From NCBI RefSeq assembly GCF_012843705.1, contig NZ_JABAFQ010000001.1, positions 329,347 through 393,346 on the forward strand: a DNA stretch of 64,000 bases. The letters run 5' to 3'. Positions 25,595-33,518 of this stretch are shown here, in pieces. Position 1 is the first letter of the stretch; each line of letters starts with the position of its first letter. Both the position numbers and the translations under genes were made by a program. The notes beneath the pieces were generated by a model. That model was given only the letters and a program-made list of their open reading frames with translations. It had not been told where the DNA came from and did no database searches. The stretch comes from Fusobacterium sp. FSA-380-WT-3A. GTDB taxonomy: Bacteria > Fusobacteriota > Fusobacteriia > Fusobacteriales > Fusobacteriaceae.

Positions 25595-26806
25595 TTAATT
25601 TAATAATTTTTTTTGTCCTAATCTAATTCCAATAACTCCAATAGGAACAGAAACTATTATAGACAAAACTCCAATAGCAAGTAATATTTCTCCATGTGGT
25701 ACTCCCATCATCAATGGAATTCCTGATATAGCTGCTTGTACTGTAGCCTTTGGAATATAGGCAAGTCCACAAAAAAGTTTTTCATTATTAGTTAAATCAG
25801 AACCAAATAAGGCTACACGAACTCCTATCATTCTCCCAATAAGTCCTATTATAATTATTATAACTCCTACAATACTAGAAGCAAATACAACTTTAATATT
25901 TACAGCTGCTCCTATTAAGACAAATAATAAAACTTCAGCAAATACCCAAATTTTATTAAATTTTAATGAAAGTCTTTGGGCAAGTTCTGGATATTTTTCT
26001 AAAATTATAAATCCCATTGCCATTATTCCTAAAAGACTAGCCATTGGAAATAAATTTAAAACTTCTATTTGATGAAAAACTATGGCAATCATTAAAAATA
26101 AAATTGCTTTTCTTGTATCTCTTATATGATAAGTTTTAAAAAGTTTAACAAGTAAGATTCCTACTCCAATTCCTAAAACTAATCCACTTATAATACTCAT
26201 AGGAATTTTTAAAAGTTCTTTGTAAATATTTACACCTTTTCCTAAGGCTATTGATAAAAATGATGAAAATAAAGTTATAGCAAATATATCATCTATTGAA
26301 GCTCCAGCCAAAATTATAGTTGGAATTTCTCTCTCTTTTCCTAAATTCTTTTCTTTTAAATTTAACATCTCTGGTACAACCACAGCTGGAGATACAGCTG
26401 CTATTATAAATCCTAAACATCCTGAAATAGCAAAAGAATATCCAAGTAAAATATGAGTGATTAACATAATAGTAAATCCTTCAAAAAGACAAGGTAAAGC
26501 AGCCATTTTTATAGCTGTTTTTCCAATTTTCTTCAACACTTCCCTATCTATTCCAAGTCCTGCTCTGATTAAAATCACAATTAAAGCACAAAGTCTTAAG
26601 TCAGGAGAGATTTCTAATATTTTATCTGATATAAAAAATGACTCTAAAAATTTTAAATTTAAAGTATTTACAAAATAATCTCTAGAATATTCTCCTAATA
26701 AAATTCCTGTAAAAAGCATTCCTAAAAGTCCTGGAAGTCTTAATTTTTCAAAAACTTTAGCTAAAGATATAGCTATTAAAATAAAAACTGCTAAACTAAA
26801 TAACAT
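25595..26806 (-). CDS. Cation:proton antiporter (CPA2 family), fluoride-responsive
   Basis: A 403-residue membrane protein with 11-12 hydrophobic segments and the pattern of the Na+(K+)/H+ exchanger domain PF00999: LRLPGLLGMLFTGILLGEY near the N-terminus, ILAGASIDDIFAITLFS containing the DD-type ion-binding acidic residues, and GLAYIPKATVQAAI near the end. It lacks RCK (TrkA-N) domains, so it is not a full KefB. GGAGG precedes the ATG. The gene is under a fluoride riboswitch, so its physiological task is probably related to fluoride tolerance or pH balance during fluoride stress. Confidence 0.88.
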   Translation of the reverse strand: MLFSLAVFILIAISLAKVFEKLRLPGLLGMLFTGILLGEYSRDYFVNTLNLKFLESFFISDKILEISPDLRLCALIVILIRAGLGIDREVLKKIGKTAIKMAALPCLFEGFTIMLITHILLGYSFAISGCLGFIIAAVSPAVVVPEMLNLKEKNLGKEREIPTIILAGASIDDIFAITLFSSFLSIALGKGVNIYKELLKIPMSIISGLVLGIGVGILLVKLFKTYHIRDTRKAILFLMIAIVFHQIEVLNLFPMASLLGIMAMGFIILEKYPELAQRLSLKFNKIWVFAEVLLFVLIGAAVNIKVVFASSIVGVIIIIIGLIGRMIGVRVALFGSDLTNNEKLFCGLAYIPKATVQAAISGIPLMMGVPHGEILLAIGVLSIIVSVPIGVIGIRLGQKKLLN

Positions 26807-26823
26807 ATTTCCTCCTTTAAAAT

Positions 26824-26861
26824 AAAAAAACTTCTACAAATGAAAAAAACATTTGTAGAAG
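26824..26861 (-). terminator. Expression-platform terminator of the fluoride riboswitch
   Basis: 12-bp arms (26861-26850, 26842-26831), 7-nt T loop, seven T (26830-26824). The 5' arm shares CTTCTAC with the aptamer, so ligand binding and termination exclude each other. Confidence 0.9.
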
Positions 26862-26916
26862 CTATCATCTTAGTTATAAGCATTTTACACAAAAGTGTTT
26901 GGAGAGCCTCATCTCC
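26855..26916 (-). ncRNA. Fluoride riboswitch (crcB motif) aptamer
   Basis: Reading on the minus strand the aptamer starts GGAGATGAGGCTCTCCAAAC and ends GATGATAGCTTCTAC. The GGAG/CTCC stem P1, the loop GATGAGGC, the AAAC joint and the 3' UGAU.GC.UCUAC match the well-studied Thermotoga fluoride aptamer. The diagnostic pseudoknot GAGGCU with AGCUUC forms six pairs including one G-U. A terminator overlapping the 3' end provides the switch. Fluoride riboswitches are known to control fluoride channels, exporters and Na+/H+ antiporters; here the target is a CPA2 antiporter. Expected effect: fluoride stabilises the aptamer and permits read-through. Confidence 0.9.
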
Positions 26917-26938
26917 AATTATTAATTTTTACAGGATT

Positions 26939-26967
26939 ATTATATCTTATTTTTTTTAAACTTACAA
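26939..26967 (-). promoter_or_regulatory. Promoter of the fluoride riboswitch-antiporter transcript
   Basis: Minus strand TTGTAA (26967-26962), 17-bp spacer, TATAAT (26944-26939). Confidence 0.65.
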
Positions 26968-27034
26968 GTAAAAATTTTTTATAAAAATAAAATCATTGGA
27001 AATCAATAAGTTTGTTTAGTTTTAAAAAAATATA

Positions 27035-27063
27035 TTGACAAAAAATAAAACTTTTGATAAAAT
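27035..27063 (+). promoter_or_regulatory. Promoter of tRNA-Gly
   Basis: TTGACA (27035-27040), 17-bp spacer, TAAAAT (27058-27063), 9 bp before the tRNA 5' end. Confidence 0.65.
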
Positions 27064-27072
27064 TATTTTGTT

Positions 27073-27148
<76 letters not shown>

Positions 27149-27179
27149 TTTTTTATAATTAATATTCACAATCATCTCA

Positions 27180-27208
27180 AAAGAACTAAATATTTTAGTT
27201 CTTTTTTT
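27180..27208 (+). terminator. Terminator of tRNA-Gly
   Basis: AAAGAACTAAA (27180-27190), 3-nt loop, TTTAGTTCTTT (27194-27204), T run to 27208. Confidence 0.85.
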
Positions 27209-27226
27209 ATTTTTTGAAAAAATATA

Positions 27227-27270
27227 AAAAACTACACTTCCATTTTTAATTAAAATTGAAAGTGTAGTTT
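27227..27270 (-). terminator. Terminator of the alanine/sodium symporter gene
   Basis: AAACTACACT (27229-27238) and AGTGTAGTTT (27261-27270) arms with further pairing inside; T-rich on the minus strand past 27229. Confidence 0.75.
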
Positions 27271-27293
27271 CATACATTCATTATAATAAACTT

Positions 27294-28679
27294 CTATTTA
27301 TTTTTTATTTTTTGATTTTCTTCTTTTAGAATTATCTCATATTTTTTTAATTCTGATATAGCTTCTTTTGCTATTGGTGTTAAACAAATAATATTTATAA
27401 CTGTCATTATTCCTAAACCAAAATCTGCTAATGACCATACAAAGAAGTTTTGTTTTATTCCACCAATATAAACCATTAAAATAATAAGAATTTGATATAC
27501 AATATTTATTCCTGTTTTTTCTGTCAAATAGTTAAGAGCATTTCTTCCATAGAAGGTTACAGCAAGAATTGTACTTAGTGAGAAAAAGAAAATAACAACA
27601 ACAGTAAATGGAAGTCCAACTATTCCTATATGACTTTTTATAGCTTCTTGGAATAAAGCCATTCCACTTAATTCTTTTCCATTCAATACCATTCCTTGAA
27701 CTCCAACTACATTTTTAGCCCCAGCTAAAAGAACTACAAAGGCTGTAGCACTACATACTAATAAAGTATCAACAAAAACTCCTAAAGCTTGAACCATTCC
27801 TTGTTTTGCTGGTTGGTCTATATCAACTACAGCTGCTGCATAGTTAGAATCTCCGCTTCCTGCTTCATTAGAGAATAATCCTCTTCTAACTCCTTGCATT
27901 ATTACAATTCCTATAGCTCCACCAGCTACCTCTTTTGTTCCAAAAGCTTTTGAGAATATGTCTACTATCATCATTGGAATTGAAGATATATTTGTAAGAA
28001 TTATATAAAGTACAACTCCTAAATATAATCCAGCCATTACAGGAACTATTTTATTAAGTGATGCTATAATCACATCTTTTTTTCCTCTTCCAAATATAAT
28101 AGCTGCCACTATTATTGTTAAAGCTATCGAAACCCAACTTTGTTTTATATTATAAGCACTAGCCACAGATTCTGTTATAGAGTTTGACATAACTTGAGTA
28201 ACTCCAATATAACAAATTATAGAAGCTATTGCATATAATCCTCCAAGCCAACCAAGTTTTAATCTTTGTTTTATAATCCATGGTGTTCCACCAATATAAT
28301 TTCCATCTTTATTTTTCTCTCTATAAATAACTGATAATGTTGATTCAATAAAAGATGTTGCTGCTCCAAATAAAGCTACTAACCACATCCAAAATAATGA
28401 ACCAGGTCCTCCTACTGTTATTGCAGCCACTACTCCAGCTATATTTCCAGCTCCTACTCTACAAGCTGTTCCTAAAAAAAATGTTTCAATAGAACTTATT
28501 CCATCTTCTCTTTTCTCTTCATTTGTAAACACTGATAATATAGGTTTAAGTAATCTAAATTGCATAAATTTTGTTCCTAATGTAGCTAACATTGCTGCAC
28601 CTATTAATAATACAACTAAGATGTTTTTCCCCCATAACAGGTTATTAACTCCTTCAACTAAGTTTTTAAAAATTTCCAT
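27294..28679 (-). CDS. Alanine/sodium symporter, AGCS family
   Basis: A 461-residue inner-membrane transporter of the alanine or glycine:cation symporter family, which couples uptake of alanine or glycine to sodium. Family motifs are clear: CRVGAGNIAGVVAAITVGGPGSLFWMWLVALFGAATSFIES in the first half and RRGLFSNEAGSGDSNYAAA in the middle, the latter close to the sodium and substrate site. Length is normal. A ribosome site GGCAGGG precedes the ATG. No regulator is linked; 296 bp of AT-rich sequence separate it from the sel operon end. Confidence 0.93.
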   Translation of the reverse strand: MEIFKNLVEGVNNLLWGKNILVVLLIGAAMLATLGTKFMQFRLLKPILSVFTNEEKREDGISSIETFFLGTACRVGAGNIAGVVAAITVGGPGSLFWMWLVALFGAATSFIESTLSVIYREKNKDGNYIGGTPWIIKQRLKLGWLGGLYAIASIICYIGVTQVMSNSITESVASAYNIKQSWVSIALTIIVAAIIFGRGKKDVIIASLNKIVPVMAGLYLGVVLYIILTNISSIPMMIVDIFSKAFGTKEVAGGAIGIVIMQGVRRGLFSNEAGSGDSNYAAAVVDIDQPAKQGMVQALGVFVDTLLVCSATAFVVLLAGAKNVVGVQGMVLNGKELSGMALFQEAIKSHIGIVGLPFTVVVIFFFSLSTILAVTFYGRNALNYLTEKTGINIVYQILIILMVYIGGIKQNFFVWSLADFGLGIMTVINIICLTPIAKEAISELKKYEIILKEENQKIKNK

Positions 28680-28944
28680 ATAAATCCCTGCCTTTTATAA
28701 TATTTTACTATATAAGTATATCATCATTAAAATTAAAAAAAAAGATAACAATATTTTTTATTTTTTGTTCGGTTAACAATAATTTTTTTATTTAATTTCA
28801 ATATTTTTTATTTTTTTTATTCTATTATTTGTTCGTTTTGATTTTTCTTTTTCTAAATAAAAATAAATATTAATACAATTTTTTCTACATAATATATCAA
28901 ATAAAAAATATTTTTTATAGAAATAAATTTTATATAAAAAAAGA
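28680..28944. other. AT-rich intergenic stretch with no gene seen
   Basis: Upstream region of the symporter on the minus strand and downstream of the SDR gene. Runs of T and A dominate; I find no open frame with a ribosome site, no riboswitch-like fold and no repeat. It should contain the symporter promoter, but no single -35/-10 pair stands out. Confidence 0.5.
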
Positions 28945-28966
28945 AGATATTAATTTATTAATATCT
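28938..28966 (-). terminator. Terminator of the sel operon
   Basis: AGATATTAA (28945-28953), 4-nt loop, TTAATATCT (28958-28966), T-rich minus strand after 28944; lies 10 bp beyond the SDR stop. Confidence 0.75.
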
Positions 28967-28975
28967 CCTCTAATT

Positions 28976-29737
28976 TTATTTTAGCTTTTTTAATTGTATT
29001 TTTTTCAAAAATTTTAATTCTAATTTTCTAGGGATAACTTTTCCTATGAATACCAAAATTTTATTGAAAAATCCTGGTATTGAAATTTCTTTTTCATTAA
29101 AAAAATCTTGTACTATAATTTTAGCAACTTTTTTCGCTTCCATAGTATAAAAACTTTTTTCTTTTTCCATTCCCACAAATTCTGTTTTAGTTGGTCCTGG
29201 ATAAACTCCCATAACTTTAAAATTTTTATCTCTTAACTCTTCTGTAATACCATTTGTAAAAGATGAAACAAAAGCTTTTGTTCCATAATACACTGCAAAA
29301 TATGGTCCTCCACTTTGAAAGGCTGCTGTTGATGAAATATTAATTATTCCTCTAATTTTCTCAATATTTTCTTCTAAAGATTTATTTATAAATTTATAAG
29401 TTATATGCATAAGAGATTTGATATTTAAATCTATCATTTTTTCATTACTTTTATAATCTATATTATAAAACTCTCCCAAAAATCCAATACCTGCATTATT
29501 TATCAATATATCTATAGATATACTATTTTCATCTAAAACTTTAAAAATTTTTTCAATATTTTCTTCTAAAGTAATATCATAATTTAGAGGAATAAAGTTC
29601 TCACCATATTTAGTTTTTAATTCTAAAAGTTTTTCTTCTGTTCTTCCAATTCCAAATACTTTATGATTTCTTTTTACAAATTCAGATACTAATTGATATC
29701 CTATTCCCTTAGTAACTCCTGTAATTAAAATATTCAT
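28976..29737 (-). CDS. Short-chain dehydrogenase/reductase
   Basis: A 253-residue classical SDR with TGVTKGIG (NAD(P) binding, residues 7-14), NNAG (near 86-89), an active-site Ser in NISSTAA and YYGTKA (catalytic Tyr-x3-Lys). The C-terminal 40 residues are basic (RKLELKFLKKIQLKKLK) and hydrophobic before that, a pattern common in membrane-associated DltE/YqjQ-like SDRs. Substrate unknown. It is the last gene of the tightly packed operon that begins with selD; 10 bp separate it from the L,D-transpeptidase gene. Confidence 0.87.
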   Translation of the reverse strand: MNILITGVTKGIGYQLVSEFVKRNHKVFGIGRTEEKLLELKTKYGENFIPLNYDITLEENIEKIFKVLDENSISIDILINNAGIGFLGEFYNIDYKSNEKMIDLNIKSLMHITYKFINKSLEENIEKIRGIINISSTAAFQSGGPYFAVYYGTKAFVSSFTNGITEELRDKNFKVMGVYPGPTKTEFVGMEKEKSFYTMEAKKVAKIIVQDFFNEKEISIPGFFNKILVFIGKVIPRKLELKFLKKIQLKKLK

Positions 29738-29747
29738 AATATACCTC

Positions 29748-30911
29748 TTAGAAAATTATAAACATAACATTTTCTTGTGGCCTTTGATAATTAGAATTTT
29801 GATTTCTCTCATCTCCTAATATCCAATCAAATAAAAATTTTGCATGAGAAACTGTATTTCTTATACATTTTCTAGTTCCTTTAAAGGTTCCAAGTCCATC
29901 TTCTTTTTGTTTTAAGAAAAAATCTTCATTGTCTACTTCTACATGGTCAACAGGTGTTCCATGTAAATATCCACCACCACTAAATCTTATAGCATATCTT
30001 GCTATTCCCATATCATCTCCATAAATATCTCTATATCCCATTTCATATTTAAGTAATGGAACTATAAAAGACCCTCTAGGAGTTTCAAATCCTAACTGAC
30101 TTTCTATACCTGTTTTTGCATAGATATATGAAATTAAAGTCCACTCTCCATTAATTTTTTCAAAAGCTGCTAAGTTTTGATTTTCTATATCTACAACAAT
30201 GGCTTTTTCAAATCCCTCTTCTATTTTGGGATTGTATGAAAGATATCTTTTGTCAATAACCAATGGAGATTCTGGAATTCCTTCCACTTTTACTTTAGCT
30301 TTGTTGCCTTTAATTTCTAATACACTTAATACTGACCTATCTGGAATATGTAATTCAATATTTTCTTTTTCATAAACACCAACTATATTTTGGTCTATTG
30401 AAATTCCATATTTATCCTTTGTTCTTCTCATATCTTTATTATATGGATTAGGTAAATATGAATTTGTAGAAGCAAGTTTTATATTATTTTGATTATTTTC
30501 ATCTATAAATTTCTCTACATCTTTTATTCTCTCTACCATTTTTTCAAATCTAAATGTTTTTACGTCAGCACTTTTTTCAAAAACATAACCAATTCCCTTT
30601 GAAGTTTTTACCTTATACCAATGAGTTTCTCCAACTTTAACTTTTTCTAAAAGTCTATATTTAGTATTAAAAGGAGCATTGTATATAAGCTCTGCTTTGG
30701 GGTTTGGTTCTTTTCTAATAGCAGCATGCAAAGTTTTTATAAAAACATAATCTAATAATTCTGGTAAATCATCCTCTTTATATTTTATATCTACTTTTAT
30801 ATCATTGTGGATTAAGTTATCGTACCTATTTTCTACAACTATATTTGATTTTTTTCCAAATAAAAAAGTACTAAATAAAATAAATATAATTCCAATTATT
30901 CTTTTTTTCAC
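29748..30911 (-). CDS. L,D-transpeptidase (YkuD domain) with SH3-like domain
   Basis: A 387-residue exported protein. GTG start behind GGGGGAG. Residues 1-19 form a signal peptide (IIGIIFILFSTFLFG). An SH3b-like segment lies around 55-115 (TLHAAIRKEPNPKAELIYNAPFNTKYRLLEKV...WYKVKTSKGIGYV). The YkuD fold follows from about 235 to the end, with HGTPVDH and the nucleophile region TRKCIRNTVSHAKFLFDW. The usual consensus around the Cys is HGCIR; here RKCIR, so the preceding Gly is replaced by Lys while Cys and Arg remain. It would cross-link or modify peptidoglycan in the periplasm. It lies inside the selenium operon. Confidence 0.83.
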   Translation of the reverse strand: MKKRIIGIIFILFSTFLFGKKSNIVVENRYDNLIHNDIKVDIKYKEDDLPELLDYVFIKTLHAAIRKEPNPKAELIYNAPFNTKYRLLEKVKVGETHWYKVKTSKGIGYVFEKSADVKTFRFEKMVERIKDVEKFIDENNQNNIKLASTNSYLPNPYNKDMRRTKDKYGISIDQNIVGVYEKENIELHIPDRSVLSVLEIKGNKAKVKVEGIPESPLVIDKRYLSYNPKIEEGFEKAIVVDIENQNLAAFEKINGEWTLISYIYAKTGIESQLGFETPRGSFIVPLLKYEMGYRDIYGDDMGIARYAIRFSGGGYLHGTPVDHVEVDNEDFFLKQKEDGLGTFKGTRKCIRNTVSHAKFLFDWILGDERNQNSNYQRPQENVMFIIF

Positions 30912-30921
30912 AAAACTCCCC

Positions 30922-31185
30922 CTATAAATTAATTATATTTTTTTTAAACCCTTTTTTTTCTACTAAAGAAATTTTTACCTCTAAATTTTCTTTCTCAATT
31001 ATTTCCTTAACTTTCTCTAAATAGTTTTCATCTAATTTTATAGCTAATCCACAATTTGCAGAAATCTCTGTAGGTAAAGGTATTATTCTACACTCTATAT
31101 TTTCACCTTGTAAAGTTTTTTCTACTTTTATTACTAAATGTGTTGATTCAGCTGATACAACTAAAAATCTTTCTTCTAAAACCAT
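30922..31185 (-). CDS. DUF3343 protein, putative selenium/sulfur carrier
   Basis: An 87-residue protein of the DUF3343 (putative Se/S carrier-like) family: FLVVSAESTHLVIKVEKTLQ near the start, RIIPLPTEISANCGLAIKL in the middle with the single Cys, and a C-terminal helix. Members commonly accompany yedF and the sel genes, and the Cys is thought to carry persulfide or selenide. It lies 10 bp after yedF, so the context agrees. Biochemical role is not established. Confidence 0.82.
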   Translation of the reverse strand: MVLEERFLVVSAESTHLVIKVEKTLQGENIECRIIPLPTEISANCGLAIKLDENYLEKVKEIIEKENLEVKISLVEKKGFKKNIINL

Positions 31186-31195
31186 ATTATCTCCA

Positions 31196-31774
31196 CTAAA
31201 CTCTTATTATTTTTGTAGCTTTAAATTGTCTATCTATAATAGTATACATATTAGTCAAACTTCCAACTTGTAATTTATCTTGTAATCCATAATAGTTTAC
31301 ACAAGTTCCACAAGCAATCACTTCAACACCCATATTTTCTAATTTTTTTAAATCTTCTATAGTATTTTTATTAACAGTTGCAAGGTATACACCCTTATTA
31401 TAAAGAATAACAGTTTTTGGTAAAACTTCCATTTCTGTTAAAGAGTATACAAAACCTTTCACTAAAATTTCTCCTAATTCCTTATCTCCTTTTCCCATTT
31501 CATCAGAGTCTATTATAACAACAATATTTTCCTCTTTTATTTTTTCTTGCTTTTCTTCTACTTTTATTTTTGTAATCACAACTTTATAATTTTCATCAAC
31601 TTTTTCAGATTTATAAGCAAATCCTAACTCTTTTCCTAATTTTTCTAAATTTTCCTTAGCAGTTTCATTATCTACTAATATTTCTACTTCTCCCTCTTCT
31701 ATCTCATTTAAAGCTTTTTTAGTCATTATAACAGGTATAGGGCAAAGAAATCCCACAGCATTTACTTTTACCAT
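31196..31774 (-). CDS. yedF: Selenium-metabolism sulfurtransferase-like protein YedF
   Basis: A 192-residue two-domain protein. Residues 1-70 form a TusA/SirA-like domain with GFLCPIPVIMTKKAL (the CPxP motif whose Cys carries sulfur or selenium). Residues about 85-192 are a DsrE/F-like domain with NKGVYLATVNKNTIEDLKKL and a CGTC motif. This fusion is the one found in sel operons of anaerobes and is believed to deliver selenium to SelD, though direct proof is limited. The ATG follows the selB stop by only a base, behind AAAAGGAG. Confidence 0.9.
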   Translation of the reverse strand: MVKVNAVGFLCPIPVIMTKKALNEIEEGEVEILVDNETAKENLEKLGKELGFAYKSEKVDENYKVVITKIKVEEKQEKIKEENIVVIIDSDEMGKGDKELGEILVKGFVYSLTEMEVLPKTVILYNKGVYLATVNKNTIEDLKKLENMGVEVIACGTCVNYYGLQDKLQVGSLTNMYTIIDRQFKATKIIRV

Positions 31775-31775
31775 T

Positions 31776-33518
31776 TCATTCTCCTTTTATGTATCTTATA
31801 TTTTTTCTATTTACCAAAAAATTTATTTTTTCTAGTTTATTTATAAGAAGAATTGCAATATCTCTATTTGTATTTATTAATTGTCTAAATTCTCCTAGAG
31901 TTATTCCTTTTTCCTTATTTTCTTCACTTTCAAAATACTCTTTTAATAGTTTCATACTTTCTTTGAAATATCCAGAAAGAATAAATCTATTCTCACCTAA
32001 ATATTCTAACATATTTTCCTCTACCATATATTTATGAATGGATTTTATGTTATTTAATTGATAACCTTTTTTTATTAAACTTTCCTCTATTATCTCATAT
32101 TTATATGGTAAAAATCTAGCATTTTTATATATACTAAAAATTTCTTCTTTTATTTTTTTGTCATCTTTAGTAAGTTTTATTTTAAAATCTATAAGAGAGA
32201 TTTTTCCTTGAATTACTTTTATTTTTTCTAATAATGTAAGTTCATCTATAATTTCTTGTATGTTTTCTATTTTATTAGAAAAAAACTTTTTTAATTCCTT
32301 TGTATCAATCCCTTTTTCTAAATAATTTTTTTTATGATAATCTAATAAAAAATTTAAAATTTTATCTATATTTATCTCTTTATTTTTATTTTCAAGACCT
32401 AATAAAGTATTTTTTAACTCCTCAATATATTCGCCGTATTCTATAGTTTTTTTTCTTACTTTTTTTCCAAAAACTTTTAAAATTTTTATTCCACCTAAAG
32501 TTACAAGTGGAGAATAGTTTCTCATTATTCCTAATTGATTTTGGAAAAAATAATTTTCTTTTTCTAAAATTATTTCACATAAAAAATTATTTTTAGATAA
32601 TTCTTCCAATACTCTTATTTTTCCTATAATTTCAGAAGTTCCAACATAAATTCTTATTTTTTGATTAGGTTTTATTTTATTTCCCTCAATTAAAGAAAGA
32701 TACACATTTATAATTTCAGTAGATTTTAAATTATTTTCACTATATAAAAAATCTCCCCGTCTAATATCCTTATAATCAATCCCCGAAATATTTAATGCAC
32801 ATCTATTATTTTTTTCAATATATTCTAATCTTTCTCCATGTTGCTCTATATTCTTTATTTTTATTTTAGTCTTTTGAGGATAAATATATAAAAATTCATC
32901 TTTATTTATTTTCCCCTCTCCTATACTTCCTGTAACAACAGTTCCAAAACCTTTAGGAGAAAAACTTCTATCAATATACATCAAAAAATTTTTATCTAAA
33001 TTTTTATTTTTTATTTTTTCTACATCAAAAAATATCTTTTCTTTTAATTTTTCAAAAGATTTTATATCATCTATAGAAGTTTCTAATATAGGTAAATTAT
33101 CCATAAAAGAATTTTTAAAAATTTCTCTTATACTTTTTTTTAACTCTTTTATTTTCTCTTCTGTTACTAAGTCTTTTTTTGTTAGAACTATAATTCCATT
33201 TTTAATTTCTAGAAATTTTAAAATATTAAAATGTTCCACAGTCTGAGGCATAATCCCGTCATCACAAGCAATAACAAAGATTATATACTCGATACCACTT
33301 ACTCCTGTAAGCATATTTTTTATAAATTTCTCATGTCCAGGAATATCTACTATTCCAATTTTTTTACCTTCTTTTTCTAAAAAAGAAAAACCAATATCTA
33401 TTGTCATTCCCTTTTCTTTTTCCTCTGGTAATCTATCAGCATCTATTCCTGTCAAATATTTTATAAGTGTAGTTTTTCCATGGTCAATATGTCCAGCAGT
33501 TCCTATAATTACACTCAT
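31776..33518 (-). CDS. selB: Selenocysteine-specific elongation factor
   Basis: A 580-residue translation factor that brings Sec-tRNA to UGA codons marked by a SECIS hairpin. N-terminal EF-Tu-like GTPase: GHIDHGKT (9-16), DIPGHEKF and TKKD. Further on come the beta-barrel domains and C-terminal winged-helix repeats that bind the SECIS RNA (last 200 residues, very Lys/Asn rich). Slightly shorter than the E. coli protein (614). The ATG overlaps the selA stop by one base (TAATG). Confidence 0.95.
   Translation of the reverse strand: MSVIIGTAGHIDHGKTTLIKYLTGIDADRLPEEKEKGMTIDIGFSFLEKEGKKIGIVDIPGHEKFIKNMLTGVSGIEYIIFVIACDDGIMPQTVEHFNILKFLEIKNGIIVLTKKDLVTEEKIKELKKSIREIFKNSFMDNLPILETSIDDIKSFEKLKEKIFFDVEKIKNKNLDKNFLMYIDRSFSPKGFGTVVTGSIGEGKINKDEFLYIYPQKTKIKIKNIEQHGERLEYIEKNNRCALNISGIDYKDIRRGDFLYSENNLKSTEIINVYLSLIEGNKIKPNQKIRIYVGTSEIIGKIRVLEELSKNNFLCEIILEKENYFFQNQLGIMRNYSPLVTLGGIKILKVFGKKVRKKTIEYGEYIEELKNTLLGLENKNKEINIDKILNFLLDYHKKNYLEKGIDTKELKKFFSNKIENIQEIIDELTLLEKIKVIQGKISLIDFKIKLTKDDKKIKEEIFSIYKNARFLPYKYEIIEESLIKKGYQLNNIKSIHKYMVEENMLEYLGENRFILSGYFKESMKLLKEYFESEENKEKGITLGEFRQLINTNRDIAILLINKLEKINFLVNRKNIRYIKGE

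Noticed and set aside
28680..28975. Possible riboswitch before the alanine/sodium symporter
   Set aside because: No conserved stem, terminator or promoter-leader layout could be found; the stretch is just T-rich.
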